In this document: positions 43,513 through 52,154 of the stretch, in pieces
How the letters are laid out: each line of letters opens with the position of its first letter
How positions within the stretch are numbered: the first letter of the stretch is position 1
NCBI GenBank assembly: GCA_947644595.1
Contig: CANSAE010000011.1
Location: forward strand, 1-56,000
From: an uncultured Clostridia bacterium
GTDB lineage: Bacteria > Bacillota > Clostridia > Oscillospirales > Oscillospiraceae
Length of the DNA: 56,000 nt
Reading direction: 5' to 3'
Program-made: the position numbers and the translations under genes
Notes under the pieces: generated by a model
Databases searched by the model: none
What the model saw: only the letters and a program-made list of their open reading frames with translations
Told to the model about the DNA's origin: nothing

Positions 43513-45354
43513 TTATTCGTCGTCTACCACAGTGTAATCCGCATCGTAGTAGTCCTGACCGCCGGAGGCCGCGCCGCCGCCCATGTCGGGGCCGGGCTGT
43601 CCCGCGCCGGGCTGGGCTTGTGCCTGTGCCTGATAGAGCTTCTCGCTGACCTTATAGAAGGTCTGCTTCAGTTCTTCGGTGGCGGCCTTGATGGCATTGA
43701 AGTCGCCGCCGGACAAGGTGCCCTTCAGGGCTGCCAGCTTGCCTTCCAGTTCGGACTTGTCGGAAGTGTCCAGCTTGTCGCCCATTTCCGTGAGGGTGTT
43801 TTCCGCCTGATAGGCCATGGCGTCGCCCTCGTTGCGGATGTCAATTTCTTCTTTCCGCTTGGCGTCCTCGGCGGCGTACTGCTCCGCTTCCCGCACGGCC
43901 TTGTCGATATCGTCCTTGGACATATTGGTGGAGGAGGTGATGGTGATGTGCTGCTCCTTACCGGTGCCCAGGTCCTTGGCGCTGACATTTACAATGCCGT
44001 TGGCGTCGATATCAAAGGTAACTTCGATCTGGGGGATGCCCCGGCGGGCGGGTGCGATACCGTCCAGATGGAAGCGGCCGAGGGATTTATTGTACTGGGC
44101 CATTTCCCGCTCGCCCTGCAGGACGTTGACTTCCACGGAGGTCTGATTGTCCGCGGCGGTGGAGAAGATCTGGCTCTTGCGGGTGGGGATGGTGGTGTTG
44201 CGCTCGATGAGCTTGGTGCAGACGCCGCCCAAGGTTTCGATGCCCAGGGACAGGGGGGTGACATCCAGCAGGAGGATGCCCTCCACGTCGCCGCCCAGCA
44301 CGCCGCCCTGGATGGCTGCGCCGTCGGCCACGCATTCGTCGGGGTTGATGCCTTTGAAGGGGTCCTTGCCGGTGAGCTCCTTGACCTTATCCTGCACCGC
44401 GGGGATACGGGTAGAGCCGCCCACCAGCAACACCTTGGAAAGCTCGGAGGCGGACAGGCCGGAATCGCTCAGGGCTTGGCGCACGGGGCCCACGGTGGCG
44501 TCCACCAGGTGGCGGGTCAGGTCGTTGAACTTCGCCCGGGACAGCTCCACCTCCAGATGCTTCGGCCCGGTGGCGTCGGCGGTGATATAGGGCAGGGACA
44601 CAGTAGTGGTGGTCATGCCGGACAGGTCGCATTTGGCCTTTTCCGCCGCCTCCTTCAGACGCTGCATGGCGACTTTATCGCCTTTCAGGTCGATGCCTTC
44701 GGTCTTTTTGAATTCGCCGGCCAGATAGTCCACCACGCACTGGTCGAAGTCATCGCCGCCCAGTCGGTTATTGCCTGCGGTGGCAAGGACCTCGATAACG
44801 CCGTCGCCGATCTCCAGCACGGACACGTCAAAGGTGCCGCCGCCCAGGTCGTAGACCATGATCTTCTGATCGTCCTCTTTGTCCAGACCGTAGGCCAATG
44901 CGGCCGCGGTGGGCTCGTTGATGATGCGCTTGACGTCCAGACCGGCAATCTTGCCCGCATCCTTGGTGGCCTGGCGCTGAGAGTCGGTAAAGTAGGCGGG
45001 GACGGTGATGACTGCCTCGGTGACGGTGGTGCCCAGGTAGGCTTCCGCGTCGGCCTTCAGCTTTTGCAGGACCATGGCGCTGATCTCCTGGGGAGAATAG
45101 CTCTTGTCATCCACGGTCACGCGGTAGGCGCTGCCCATTTCACGCTTGATGGACGCAATGGTGCGGTCGGGGTTGGTGACGGCCTGGCGCTTTGCCACCT
45201 GGCCCACCATGCGCTCGCCGGTCTTGGAAAAGGCCACCACGGACGGGGTGGTGCGGCCGCCCTCGGCGTTGGGGATAACGACCACATCTCCGCCTTCCAT
45301 CACAGACACGCAGCTGTTGGTAGTTCCTAAATCGATACCGATAATTTTAGCCAT
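43513..45354 (-). CDS. dnaK: Chaperone DnaK (Hsp70)
   Basis: 613-residue Hsp70. The ATPase domain has [30 protein letters not shown] and [12 protein letters not shown]; the substrate domain begins after [14 protein letters not shown]. The tail ends with the flexible [20 protein letters not shown]...TVVDDE. ATG 45354 has AGGAGG upstream. Third gene of the hrcA-grpE-dnaK unit, which runs against the direction of replication on this side of the origin. Confidence 0.97.
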   Translation of the reverse strand: MAKIIGIDLGTTNSCVSVMEGGDVVVIPNAEGGRTTPSVVAFSKTGERMVGQVAKRQAVTNPDRTIASIKREMGSAYRVTVDDKSYSPQEISAMVLQKLKADAEAYLGTTVTEAVITVPAYFTDSQRQATKDAGKIAGLDVKRIINEPTAAALAYGLDKEDDQKIMVYDLGGGTFDVSVLEIGDGVIEVLATAGNNRLGGDDFDQCVVDYLAGEFKKTEGIDLKGDKVAMQRLKEAAEKAKCDLSGMTTTTVSLPYITADATGPKHLEVELSRAKFNDLTRHLVDATVGPVRQALSDSGLSASELSKVLLVGGSTRIPAVQDKVKELTGKDPFKGINPDECVADGAAIQGGVLGGDVEGILLLDVTPLSLGIETLGGVCTKLIERNTTIPTRKSQIFSTAADNQTSVEVNVLQGEREMAQYNKSLGRFHLDGIAPARRGIPQIEVTFDIDANGIVNVSAKDLGTGKEQHITITSSTNMSKDDIDKAVREAEQYAAEDAKRKEEIDIRNEGDAMAYQAENTLTEMGDKLDTSDKSELEGKLAALKGTLSGGDFNAIKAATEELKQTFYKVSEKLYQAQAQAQPGAGQPGPDMGGGAASGGQDYYDADYTVVDDE

Positions 45355-45418
45355 TGTAAGTTCCTCCTATTTTCATACATTGTTGTTCCTTCGTTTATGC
45401 CGAACTGAAATCGGCTAT

Positions 45419-45448
45419 GTAGGGGAGGGTTTGGAACCCGTCCCTACG
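45419..45448. repeat. GTAGGGGCGGGT palindromic repeat between grpE and dnaK
   Basis: GTAGGGGAGGGTTTGGAACC followed by CGTCCCTACG, in the 102-base gap. Confidence 0.7.
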
Positions 45449-45456
45449 GGATTGAA

Positions 45457-45969
45457 TCAGTTTGCTACCTTGACCATGCTGAACCGAATCACTTTATCCC
45501 CCATCTTGAAGCCTTTTTCAAACTCCTCAATGATGAGATTTTCTCCTTGTTCCTCGTCTTCCACGTGCATGACCGCGTTGTGGAGTTCCGGGTCGAATGC
45601 TTCACCCAGGGCGGGGATGGGGATGACACCCAGCTTGTTGAGCACCGTCTCGAACTGGGCCAGCGTCATTTCCACGCCCTTGCGGCCGGGGTCTTCCTCG
45701 GCCATGGCGGCGATGGCCCGCACCAGGTTGTCATACACCGGCAGGAATTTCAGCACTGTGTCCGCCCGGACATCGGCAAAAATCGCGTCCCGCTCCCGGG
45801 CGCTGCGCTTGCGGAAGTTATCGTACTCCGCGGCCAGGCGCAGGTACCGGTCCTCCGCGGCTTTCAGGGCCTGTTCCGGGGTTTCCTCGGAGAGTTGTTC
45901 CGCGACGGGTTCTTCCGGCTGCTGTATGGTCTTTTCCTCCGGCTGTTCGGTTTCTTTTTGCTTACTCAT
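45457..45969 (-). CDS. grpE: Nucleotide exchange factor GrpE
   Basis: 170-residue GrpE that releases ADP from DnaK. An acidic N-terminal tail is followed by the long dimer coiled coil (DRYLRLAAEYDNFRKRSARERDAI), then the beta-rich domain with GEAFDPELHNAVMHVED and GFKMGDKVIRFSMVKVAN. ATG 45969 was preferred over ATG 45978 because GAGGAG lies 9 bases before it. Its start overlaps the end of hrcA by 8 bases. Confidence 0.95.
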   Translation of the reverse strand: MSKQKETEQPEEKTIQQPEEPVAEQLSEETPEQALKAAEDRYLRLAAEYDNFRKRSARERDAIFADVRADTVLKFLPVYDNLVRAIAAMAEEDPGRKGVEMTLAQFETVLNKLGVIPIPALGEAFDPELHNAVMHVEDEEQGENLIIEEFEKGFKMGDKVIRFSMVKVAN

Positions 45970-47041
45970 GGGATTCATCTCCTCGTAACATCAGTTTTGT
46001 ATCCATGCCCAGGGGCGGTTTCTGGCCGCCGATCATGGCTTGGGAAATGGTCTCGGCGATCATCTGCATTTTCGACGCGACCATGGCGTAATCCATTCGG
46101 GTGGGGCCCACGACCCCGACGATGCCCCGGACGCCGGCGCCGGCGTCGTAAGTCGCCAGTACCACGCTGGAGTCCCTCAGGGCTTCGGACACGTTTTCCG
46201 GCCCGATGAACACCTTCACCCCGGTGTCCTCCGCCATCAGCTCCGGGAACTCCCGGGGAAGCTGGTTGAGATAGTTCATCAGGCTCTGGGCGGTCTCGGG
46301 ATTCTGGAATTCCGGGTGCTCCAGGAGCTTGTTTTGTCCGGCAACGGTCATCCGCGGCTGGGCGGACTGGACCAGCGCTTCTATGGCGAAGGAGGCGGCC
46401 ACCGCGGTGAGGCCCATCACGTCATCCAGGGCCCGTTCCGTGGCGGAGATAAGGATTGGAGTGATCTCCGCCGTGGTCAAACCGGTGAAATTGGCATTGC
46501 ATAGAGTCGAGAGCTTTTCGATCTTCGTCTGCTCCACGGAAATGGGCAGGCGTACCAGCTTGTTTTTCACGGTGCTGTCCGACAAGAGCAGGACCATAAT
46601 AAAGGTGTTGGCGTCTACATAAATGAAATCGAACCGGGTGATGGTCACTGCCCGGGGGGCGGTGATGGCCATGGCCGGGAGGTTCGTCATCTGGGAGGCC
46701 AGGCGGCCTACGTCCGCAGCCAGACCGTCCATCTGTGCCAGGCATTGGTCCAGCTCATCTGTGAGCCGGAGGATTTCCTCATCGGACAGCTGCTGGCGGG
46801 CCATGAGCTCGTTGACATACAGCCGGTAGCCCTCTACGGTGGGGACGCGGCCGGCGGAGGTGTGGGGCTGTTCCAGATAGCCCATGGCGACCAGCTCCGC
46901 CAATTCGTTGCGGATGGTGGCGGAGGAGCAGCCCAACCCGGCGGTTTCCGCCAGAGTCTTGCTGCCTACGGGCTCGGCGGTCTCAATATATTCTTCAATC
47001 ACCGCGGCCAGTATTTTCTTTTTCCGCTCGCTGATATCCAT
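45962..47041 (-). CDS. hrcA: Heat-inducible transcription repressor HrcA
   Basis: 359-residue repressor of class I heat-shock genes, acting on CIRCE and responsive to GroE. The N-terminal winged helix is ERKKKILAAVIEEYIETAEPVGSKTLAE...SSATIRNELAELVAMGYLEQPHTSAGRVPT. The rest shows the GAF-like core with FIGPENVSEALRDSSVVLATYDAG and VGVVGPTRMDYAMV. ATG 47041, AAGGGCGGG upstream. The CIRCE element and promoter lie 70 bases upstream, so the operon is autoregulated. Confidence 0.96.
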   Translation of the reverse strand: MDISERKKKILAAVIEEYIETAEPVGSKTLAETAGLGCSSATIRNELAELVAMGYLEQPHTSAGRVPTVEGYRLYVNELMARQQLSDEEILRLTDELDQCLAQMDGLAADVGRLASQMTNLPAMAITAPRAVTITRFDFIYVDANTFIMVLLLSDSTVKNKLVRLPISVEQTKIEKLSTLCNANFTGLTTAEITPILISATERALDDVMGLTAVAASFAIEALVQSAQPRMTVAGQNKLLEHPEFQNPETAQSLMNYLNQLPREFPELMAEDTGVKVFIGPENVSEALRDSSVVLATYDAGAGVRGIVGVVGPTRMDYAMVASKMQMIAETISQAMIGGQKPPLGMDTKLMLRGDESHE

Positions 47042-47087
47042 AGGCCCGCCCTTTCCTTGAAGCCTGGCACTTGCACGGGGCACAGTG

Positions 47088-47114
47088 CTGGCACTCTGTA
47101 TATCTGAGTGCTAA
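47088..47114. promoter_or_regulatory. CIRCE operator of the hrcA operon
   Basis: On the minus strand TTAGCACTC-N9-GAGTGCCAG: the first arm is perfect, the second matches 7 of 9 bases. Its position just downstream of the -10 box is standard. Confidence 0.88.
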
Positions 47115-47141
47115 TTTACCACCGGCGGCGGGATTTGTCAA
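47113..47141 (-). promoter_or_regulatory. Promoter of hrcA-grpE-dnaK
   Basis: TTGACA (47141-47136), 17 bases, TAAATT (47118-47113) on the minus strand, next to CIRCE. Confidence 0.8.
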
Positions 47142-47228
47142 GGGGATTGTGCAAATGAATTGTAAATATTATATGAAGAAATCACATGAAAATTGGCGGG
47201 TTTTCCCGTGTGAAGATATTAACATTCG

Positions 47229-47257
47229 TTGTTTTGCGCGGGATACATTGATATAAT
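47229..47257 (+). promoter_or_regulatory. Promoter of the lactate dehydrogenase/Etf operon
   Basis: TTGTTT (47229-47234), 17 bases, TATAAT (47252-47257). The palindrome GCGGCATATGCCGC (47274-47287) lies just after the start site and may be an operator or leader hairpin. Confidence 0.6.
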
Positions 47258-47310
47258 AGATGCGGAACTTATGGCGGCATATGCCGCAGATAATAAGGAG
47301 GTAACGCATT

Positions 47311-48729
47311 ATGGCAAACTTTCACTCTGTCACGCCGGAACTTGCCGAACAGCTGAAAGCCATCGTCGGCGAAAAGCGGTTCCAGTACGGTGACAAGGTC
47401 AAAGAGGACTACTCCCATGACGAGATGCCCATTTACGGCAAATTCCCGCCGGAGGCGGTCTGCGAGGTGGAGAGCACCGAGGAGGTCTCCGCCATTTTGA
47501 AGCTGTGCAACGACAACAACATCCCGGTCACGGCCCGGGGCGCGGGCACCAGCCTCACCGGTGCTTCTGTGCCCATCCACGGCGGCGTAGTGGTCTGCAC
47601 CGCCCGGATGAATAAGATTTTGAGCTACGACATCCCCAATATGGCAGTCACCGTCCAGCCGGGCGTCCTTTTGCAGGATCTGGCGGCGGACGTGGATAAG
47701 CAGGGGCTGTACTATCCCCCGGACCCCGGCTCCAAGACCTCCACCGTGGGCGGCAACGTGGCCACCAACGCCGGCGGCATGCGGGCGGTGAAATACGGCT
47801 CCACTCGTGATTATGTGCTGGCGCTGACCGTGGTGCTGGCCAACGGTGAAGTGATGCAGCTGGGCAAGACCGTGTGCAAGACATCCACGGGCTATTCTCT
47901 GCTGCACCTGATGATCGGTTCCGAGGGCACCCTGGGCATCATCACGGAAATGACCCTGAAGCTGGTGCCCAAGCCCGCCATGAACGTGTCCGTGTTGCTG
48001 CCTTTTGAGCGCATTGAGGACTGCATCGCCACGGTGCCCAAGATCCGCATTGCCAACCTGGACCCCCAGAGCATCGAGTTTATGGGCATTGATATCGTGA
48101 ATTCTTCGTCCGATTTCACCGGGAAGAAAATTTTCCCCACTACATATAATAAAAAGGAAGTGGATGCGTCCATTCTGGTCACCTTCGTGGGCGAGAATGA
48201 GGACGAGCTCTACGAGAAGATGGAGAAGTTGGACGCTTTGGCGGCGGAGTGCGGCGCTATCGATACCCTTGTCATTGATACGCCGACATTGAAAACCGAC
48301 GTCTGGGCAGCCCGGTCCGCATTCCTGAACGCCATCGAGGGCGACACGAAGATTTTAGATGAGCTGGACGTAGTGGTGCCTGTGGACCAGATCGCCAATT
48401 ATCTGGCCTTTGTGCGCTCCGTGGGCGACGAGGTGGGGCTCACCATCCGCAACTTCGGCCATGCGGGTGACGGCAACCTGCATATCTACGCCTGCACCAA
48501 CGATCTGGAGTTCGACGAGTTCTGGAAGCGGAACAAGGTCCTCATGGCCAAGTGCTATACCGAGTGCAAGCGCATCGGCGGACAGCTGTCCGGCGAGCAC
48601 GGCATCGGCCATGCGAAAAAAGAGTATCTGGAAGAATCCGTGGGCGAGGTGCCTTACCGGCTGATGAAGGCCATTAAGGCGCTGTTTGACCCCAACGGCA
48701 TCCTCAATCCGGGCAAAGTTTGCTCTTGA
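47311..48729 (+). CDS. FAD-linked 2-hydroxyacid (lactate) dehydrogenase, GlcD/LctD type
   Basis: 472-residue FAD enzyme of the GlcD/D-lactate dehydrogenase family. The FAD-binding PCMH part shows ARGAGTSLTGASVP and GGNVATNAGGMRAVKYG, with SEGTLGIITEMTLKL. The C-terminal cap carries FGHAGDGNLHIY and the metal-binding GEHGIGHAKKEYL. Directly followed by EtfB and EtfA genes, it matches the anaerobic lactate dehydrogenase/Etf complex (Acetobacterium woodii lctBCD), which couples lactate oxidation to NAD+ with ferredoxin-driven confurcation. The substrate could be another 2-hydroxy acid. AAGGAGG precedes the ATG. Confidence 0.88.
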   Translation: MANFHSVTPELAEQLKAIVGEKRFQYGDKVKEDYSHDEMPIYGKFPPEAVCEVESTEEVSAILKLCNDNNIPVTARGAGTSLTGASVPIHGGVVVCTARMNKILSYDIPNMAVTVQPGVLLQDLAADVDKQGLYYPPDPGSKTSTVGGNVATNAGGMRAVKYGSTRDYVLALTVVLANGEVMQLGKTVCKTSTGYSLLHLMIGSEGTLGIITEMTLKLVPKPAMNVSVLLPFERIEDCIATVPKIRIANLDPQSIEFMGIDIVNSSSDFTGKKIFPTTYNKKEVDASILVTFVGENEDELYEKMEKLDALAAECGAIDTLVIDTPTLKTDVWAARSAFLNAIEGDTKILDELDVVVPVDQIANYLAFVRSVGDEVGLTIRNFGHAGDGNLHIYACTNDLEFDEFWKRNKVLMAKCYTECKRIGGQLSGEHGIGHAKKEYLEESVGEVPYRLMKAIKALFDPNGILNPGKVCS

Positions 48730-48745
48730 GCGGGAGGTAGGAAAC

Positions 48746-49546
48746 ATGTTGAAAATTCTTGTTTGCGTCAAACAGGTTCCCGACGTGAACCTGGTGAAGA
48801 TCGACCCGGTGACCGGCTCCCTCATTCGTGACGGCGTGCCCGCCATTATGAATCCCCTGGACGGCAACGCGCTGGAAGCGGCGGTACAGCTGAAAGAAAC
48901 CTACGGCGGCGAGATCACCGCCGTCACCATGGGTCCCGACGCCGCCATGAGCGTGCTGCGGGAGTGCGTGTCCGTGGGCGCGTCCAAGGCAATTTTGCTG
49001 TCGGATTACGCGTTTAAGGACGCGGACACCCTGTCCACCAGCTATACCATTGAAAAAGGCGCTTCCATGTTCGGCAAGTACGACATCATCCTGTGCGGCA
49101 AGGAGACCTTGGACGGCGCCACGGGGCAGATGGGTTCCCAGTTGGCCGAGCGGTTCAATACCAGCTTCGTGTCCTCCGCTGCGCTGATTGAGAAGGTGGA
49201 CGAGAAGGCCGGCACCGTCACTGTGCTGCGGGAGACGGAATACGGCGAGGAGACCGTGGAAGCTAAGCTGCCGGTGCTGATGACCATTGAGAAGACGAAC
49301 TATCAACCCCGCATCCCCAACTTCAAGGGCAAGAAGTTCGCCCGGACCTTTGAAATCACCAAGCTGACCTCCGATACCATTGAGGGGCTGGACAAGAATA
49401 AAATCGGCGCCCCCGGCTCCGGCACCATCGTGCCCCGGACCTATCCTCCGGAGAAGACTGCGTCCGGCGTGATGATCGACGAGGGCGACGACAAGAAGAA
49501 TGTCGCCAAGGTCATGGAAATTCTGGCCGACAAGGGCCTGGTGTAA
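48746..49546 (+). CDS. etfB: Electron transfer flavoprotein beta subunit
   Basis: 266-residue EtfB. Typical segments: ILVCVKQVPDVNLVKIDP at the N-terminus, NPLDGNALEAAVQLKE, and LCGKETLDGATGQMGSQLAERF, with the loop that in bifurcating Etfs binds NAD+. It carries electrons between the dehydrogenase and NAD/ferredoxin within the complex. ATG 48746 has GGGAGG upstream, 16 bases after the dehydrogenase stop. Confidence 0.93.
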   Translation: MLKILVCVKQVPDVNLVKIDPVTGSLIRDGVPAIMNPLDGNALEAAVQLKETYGGEITAVTMGPDAAMSVLRECVSVGASKAILLSDYAFKDADTLSTSYTIEKGASMFGKYDIILCGKETLDGATGQMGSQLAERFNTSFVSSAALIEKVDEKAGTVTVLRETEYGEETVEAKLPVLMTIEKTNYQPRIPNFKGKKFARTFEITKLTSDTIEGLDKNKIGAPGSGTIVPRTYPPEKTASGVMIDEGDDKKNVAKVMEILADKGLV

Positions 49547-49558
49547 GGAGGTGCGGAC

Positions 49559-50563
49559 ATGAAAAAGCAGGATTATAAGAATATGTGGGTCTACATCGAG
49601 CACGACGGCAAGACGGTTTCCACCGTGTCTCTGGAGCTGTGCTGCGAGGCCCGGAAGCTCTGCGATGTCACTGGCGATAAGCTCGTCGCCGTGATGGTGG
49701 AGGGTCTGCCGGAAGCGGAAGTGAAGAAGATCCGGGAATGCGCCGTGGACGGCTTGATGGTCGTGTCCGGCACCGGGTACGAGACCTATAACAACGATGC
49801 GTACACCAATCTGTTCACCGTGCTGTGCCAAAAGTACAACCCCAGCGCCGTGTTTGTGGGCGGCACCACCAACGGGCGGGACTTCGCCCCCCGGTTCGCC
49901 GCCCGGCTGAACACCGGCTGCACGTCCGACGCCATCCAGGTGGTGTACAATCCGGAATCCGGCGACATTGAGTTCATCGAGCCCGCCGTGGGCGGCAAGA
50001 TGATGGCCGTCATCACCGTTCCCGTGCTGCGCCCTCAGGTGGGCACCATCCGGCCGGGTACCTTTAAATATGAGCCTACCGGCGAGAAGGCCAACGTGGA
50101 GATCATTCACGAGACCGTGAATTTCGACCCTGCCCAGAGCCGCACGAAGCTGCTGAAATTCGTGCCGGAAGCGGATGATGGATCTGTGAACCTGGCGGAG
50201 GAAGACGTTATTGTCTGCATCGGCAACGGCGTGACCGGCGCGGAGAAACTGCCCAAGTATCAGGAACTGGCGGAGTTGCTGGGCGGCAAGGTGGGCGGCA
50301 CGCGGCCCATGTTTGACCGGGGCATCCTGCCATTCAAGCAGATGATCGGCCAGTCCGGCGTGGTGGTCAAACCCAAGCTCATTATCAGCTTCGGCGTGTC
50401 CGGCGCTATCAACCACACCGCGGGCATCAAGGATGCGGGACTGTTCATCGCCGTGAACAGCGACCCGGAAGCTGCCATCTTCGGTGTGGCGGACTACGGC
50501 ATCGTGGGCGACATGGACGAAGTGTGCGACCTCATGATCGAGGCGCTGAAAGCGAAGCAATAA
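49559..50563 (+). CDS. etfA: Electron transfer flavoprotein alpha subunit
   Basis: 334-residue EtfA. The C-terminal FAD domain carries GGKVGGTRPMFDRGILPFKQMIGQSGVVVKP, SFGVSGAINHTAGI and INSDPEA-like AVNSDPEAAIFGVADYGIVGD. Unlike some LctC/EtfA proteins it lacks an N-terminal ferredoxin extension: residue 1 begins with the standard domain I (KKQDYKNMWVYIEHDGK). AAGGAGG precedes the ATG, 12 bases after etfB. Ends in a terminator at 50575. Confidence 0.93.
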   Translation: MKKQDYKNMWVYIEHDGKTVSTVSLELCCEARKLCDVTGDKLVAVMVEGLPEAEVKKIRECAVDGLMVVSGTGYETYNNDAYTNLFTVLCQKYNPSAVFVGGTTNGRDFAPRFAARLNTGCTSDAIQVVYNPESGDIEFIEPAVGGKMMAVITVPVLRPQVGTIRPGTFKYEPTGEKANVEIIHETVNFDPAQSRTKLLKFVPEADDGSVNLAEEDVIVCIGNGVTGAEKLPKYQELAELLGGKVGGTRPMFDRGILPFKQMIGQSGVVVKPKLIISFGVSGAINHTAGIKDAGLFIAVNSDPEAAIFGVADYGIVGDMDEVCDLMIEALKAKQ

Positions 50564-50574
50564 AACAAAAACGT

Positions 50575-50602
50575 CCCCCTCCCGGCAGGGAGGGAGATTT
50601 TT
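50575..50602 (+). terminator. Terminator of the lactate dehydrogenase/Etf operon
   Basis: CCCTCCC-GGCA-GGGAGGG hairpin followed by AGATTTTT. Confidence 0.7.
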
Positions 50603-50681
50603 AAAGAGGTGGTATGCGTGAGGCGGTGCATTGTCCTCAGCGGGATCGTTTTTTTGACAAAAAATATTTGGAGGTATCAAA

Positions 50682-51308
50682 ATGATCCCGCAATGGAAAA
50701 TTTATCCCCGGTCACAGGGGAGCAGCACGGTCTACTTGCAAAATGTGGTGACCGATCCGTCCATCCAAGTGGGCGAGTATAGTATTTACGACGATTTTGT
50801 CAACGATCCCCGGGATTTTCAGCGCAATAGTGTACTGTACCACTATCCCATCAATCACGAGCGACTGGTCATCGGCAAGTTCTGCTCCATCGCCTGCGGC
50901 GCGAAGTTCCTGTTCAACTGCGCCAATCACGCGCTGGGGTCCCTGTCCACGTACACCTTTCCCCTGTTCTTTGAGGAATGGGGCACGGATGTAGAGAACA
51001 TTCCCGCGGCCTGGGACAACAAGGGCGATATCATCGTGGGCAACGACGTGTGGATCGGGTATGAGGCCGTGATCCTGGCCGGCGTGACCATCGGGGACGG
51101 GGCTATCATCGGCGCCCGGGCGGTGGTGACGAAGGACGTGCAACCGTACACCATTGTAGGCGGTGTGCCTGCACGGCCCATCCATAAACGGTTTTCCGAC
51201 GAGGTCATTGCCCGTCTGGAAGCCATACGCTGGTGGGATTGGCCGGAGGAGCGCATTGCCGCGAATCTGGAGGCCATCCAGTCCGGCGACATTGACCGGC
51301 TGCGCTGA
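50682..51308 (+). CDS. Vat/CatB-like O-acetyltransferase (xenobiotic acetyltransferase family)
   Basis: 208-residue left-handed beta-helix acetyltransferase. It aligns along its length with streptogramin A acetyltransferases: VGEYSIYDDF, LYHYPINHERLVIGKFCSI, the catalytic-His region FNCANHALGSLSTYTFPLF (His83), GDIIVGNDVWIGYEAVILAGVTIGDGAIIGARAVV, and VGGVPARPIHKRF. The family acetylates a hydroxyl on antibiotics such as virginiamycin M, but many genomic members are uncharacterised. GGAGG precedes ATG 50682. It stands alone between the Etf operon and the regulator block and may be a mobile accessory gene. Confidence 0.85.
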   Translation: MIPQWKIYPRSQGSSTVYLQNVVTDPSIQVGEYSIYDDFVNDPRDFQRNSVLYHYPINHERLVIGKFCSIACGAKFLFNCANHALGSLSTYTFPLFFEEWGTDVENIPAAWDNKGDIIVGNDVWIGYEAVILAGVTIGDGAIIGARAVVTKDVQPYTIVGGVPARPIHKRFSDEVIARLEAIRWWDWPEERIAANLEAIQSGDIDRLR

Positions 51309-51330
51309 AAGCGAGATAAGCAGAAATCTT

Positions 51331-51369
51331 AAAACGTAGGGGCGGGTCTGGGACCCGCCCCTACGTTTT
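51331..51369. repeat. GTAGGGGCGGGT palindromic repeat, best copy
   Basis: Perfect palindrome with 18-base arms (AAAACGTAGGGGCGGGTC) around TGG. It contains the TAG stop of the XRE gene at 51361 and could terminate both flanking genes. Confidence 0.85.
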
Positions 51370-51597
51370 ATAATCGACTTTCTCTTCAATTGATTTTATA
51401 ATATCTGACGGATGAACACTGATTGCTTGAGCAATCTTAAAAAGAGTCGTTATTGTGGGCATACGTTCGCCCCGTTCAAGTTTACTATAATGTGTACGGT
51501 CAAGCCCTGCCAATCCGCTTAATACTTCTTGAGAAAGACCGGAACGGCCTCTATATTCTTGAAGGACTTGTCCAACCAATTCAGCATTGATATTCAT
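51361..51597 (-). CDS. XRE-family regulator A of the regulator array
   Basis: 78-residue Cro/C1-type protein. The recognition region is LSQEVLSGLAGLDRTHYSKLERGERMPTI, followed by ISVHPSDIIKSIEEK. ATG 51597 with AGGAAGTGAT upstream. Its TAG stop is formed by the palindromic repeat at 51331. Upstream lies an inverted repeat (AAGAAATTCATG, 14 bases, CATGAATTTCTT; 51633-51670) over a strong plus-strand promoter. AT-rich relative to flanks. Target probably its own operator. Confidence 0.8.
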   Translation of the reverse strand: MNINAELVGQVLQEYRGRSGLSQEVLSGLAGLDRTHYSKLERGERMPTITTLFKIAQAISVHPSDIIKSIEEKVDYKT

Positions 51598-51632
51598 GGT
51601 ATCACTTCCTAATAAAAGTGTACCAAGGAGTT

Positions 51633-51680
51633 AAGAAATTCATGAGGCCACTTGACCCCATGAATTTCTTATGTTATAAT
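51633..51680 (+). promoter_or_regulatory. Divergent promoter with operator palindrome, unit A
   Basis: TTGACC (51652-51657), 17 bases, TATAAT (51675-51680) on the plus strand, inside the inverted repeat with arms 51633-51644 and 51659-51670. No protein gene follows; the transcript would run into hairpins at 51690-51703 and 51738-51764. Confidence 0.65.
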
Positions 51681-51689
51681 AAGAAAAAA

Positions 51690-51703
51690 CACCCTATCGG
51701 GTG
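51690..51703. repeat. CACCC-TATC-GGGTG hairpin, copy 1
   Basis: Preceded by TATAATAAGAAAAAA and followed by CAAAAAATAAT. On the minus strand it reads as a terminator with T6, placed after XRE gene B. Same element at 52433 and 52812, here with the loop in reverse complement. Confidence 0.75.
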
Positions 51704-51737
51704 CAAAAAATAATTATTCGTCAGAAAACAAAATAAA

Positions 51738-51764
51738 GCGGGCGGGTCTGGGACCCGCCCCTAC
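51738..51764. repeat. GTAGGGGCGGGT palindromic repeat at the end of XRE gene B
   Basis: GCGGGCGGGTCTGGGACCCG followed by CCCCTAC; supplies the TAG stop of the gene at 51761. Confidence 0.8.
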
Positions 51765-52003
51765 TTGATTTCTTGTTCAAGATTTTGAAAAATATCAGCA
51801 TCGAAAAATTCGGGAACTGTTATCTCAAAACCATCAATAAGCTTTTTCAATGTTAAAATGCCAATATTATGCGTTTTTCCATTGATAAAATTATTTACAG
51901 TGGATTGAGGAACCGCAGAGATTTCACACAATTTATTGATTGTAATATTTCGTTCATTGCAAAGGGCATATAACTGTGCAATTATCGCTTCACCAAAACT
52001 CAT
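51761..52003 (-). CDS. XRE-family regulator B of the regulator array
   Basis: 80-residue helix-turn-helix protein: ITINKLCEISAVPQSTVNNFINGKTHNIGI is the DNA-binding region and LKKLIDGFEITVPEFFDADIFQ the end. ATG 52003 with AGGGGATAT upstream. Stop codon within the palindromic repeat. Upstream an inverted repeat GCAAAAGT-N16-ACTTTTGC covers a plus-strand promoter (52076-52104). AT-rich and lacking a partner gene. Confidence 0.78.
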   Translation of the reverse strand: MSFGEAIIAQLYALCNERNITINKLCEISAVPQSTVNNFINGKTHNIGILTLKKLIDGFEITVPEFFDADIFQNLEQEIK

Positions 52004-52052
52004 GAGATATCCCCTAACCGAATATGGTTAAGTGAATCGTACCATGATATAA

Positions 52053-52104
52053 TTGCAAAAGTTGTGGAAATATGGTTGACTTTTGCGGAAAATGCTGTTA
52101 ATCT
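52053..52104 (+). promoter_or_regulatory. Divergent promoter with operator palindrome, unit B
   Basis: TTGACT (52076-52081), 17 bases, TAATCT (52099-52104). Arms GCAAAAGT and ACTTTTGC overlap the -35. The next element on the plus strand is the palindromic repeat at 52129. Confidence 0.5.
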
Positions 52105-52128
52105 ACCAATAGGAAAACAAGATAAAAC

Positions 52129-52154
52129 AGGCGGGTTTGGAACCCGCCCCTACG
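52129..52154. repeat. GTAGGGGCGGGT palindromic repeat at the end of RHH gene A
   Basis: AGGCGGGTTTGGAACCCGCC followed by CCTACG; supplies the TAG stop of the gene at 52150. Confidence 0.8.

Noticed and set aside
43618..45330. 570-codon open frame opposite dnaK
   Set aside because: Gly/His/Asp-rich antisense shadow; dnaK on the other strand is certain.
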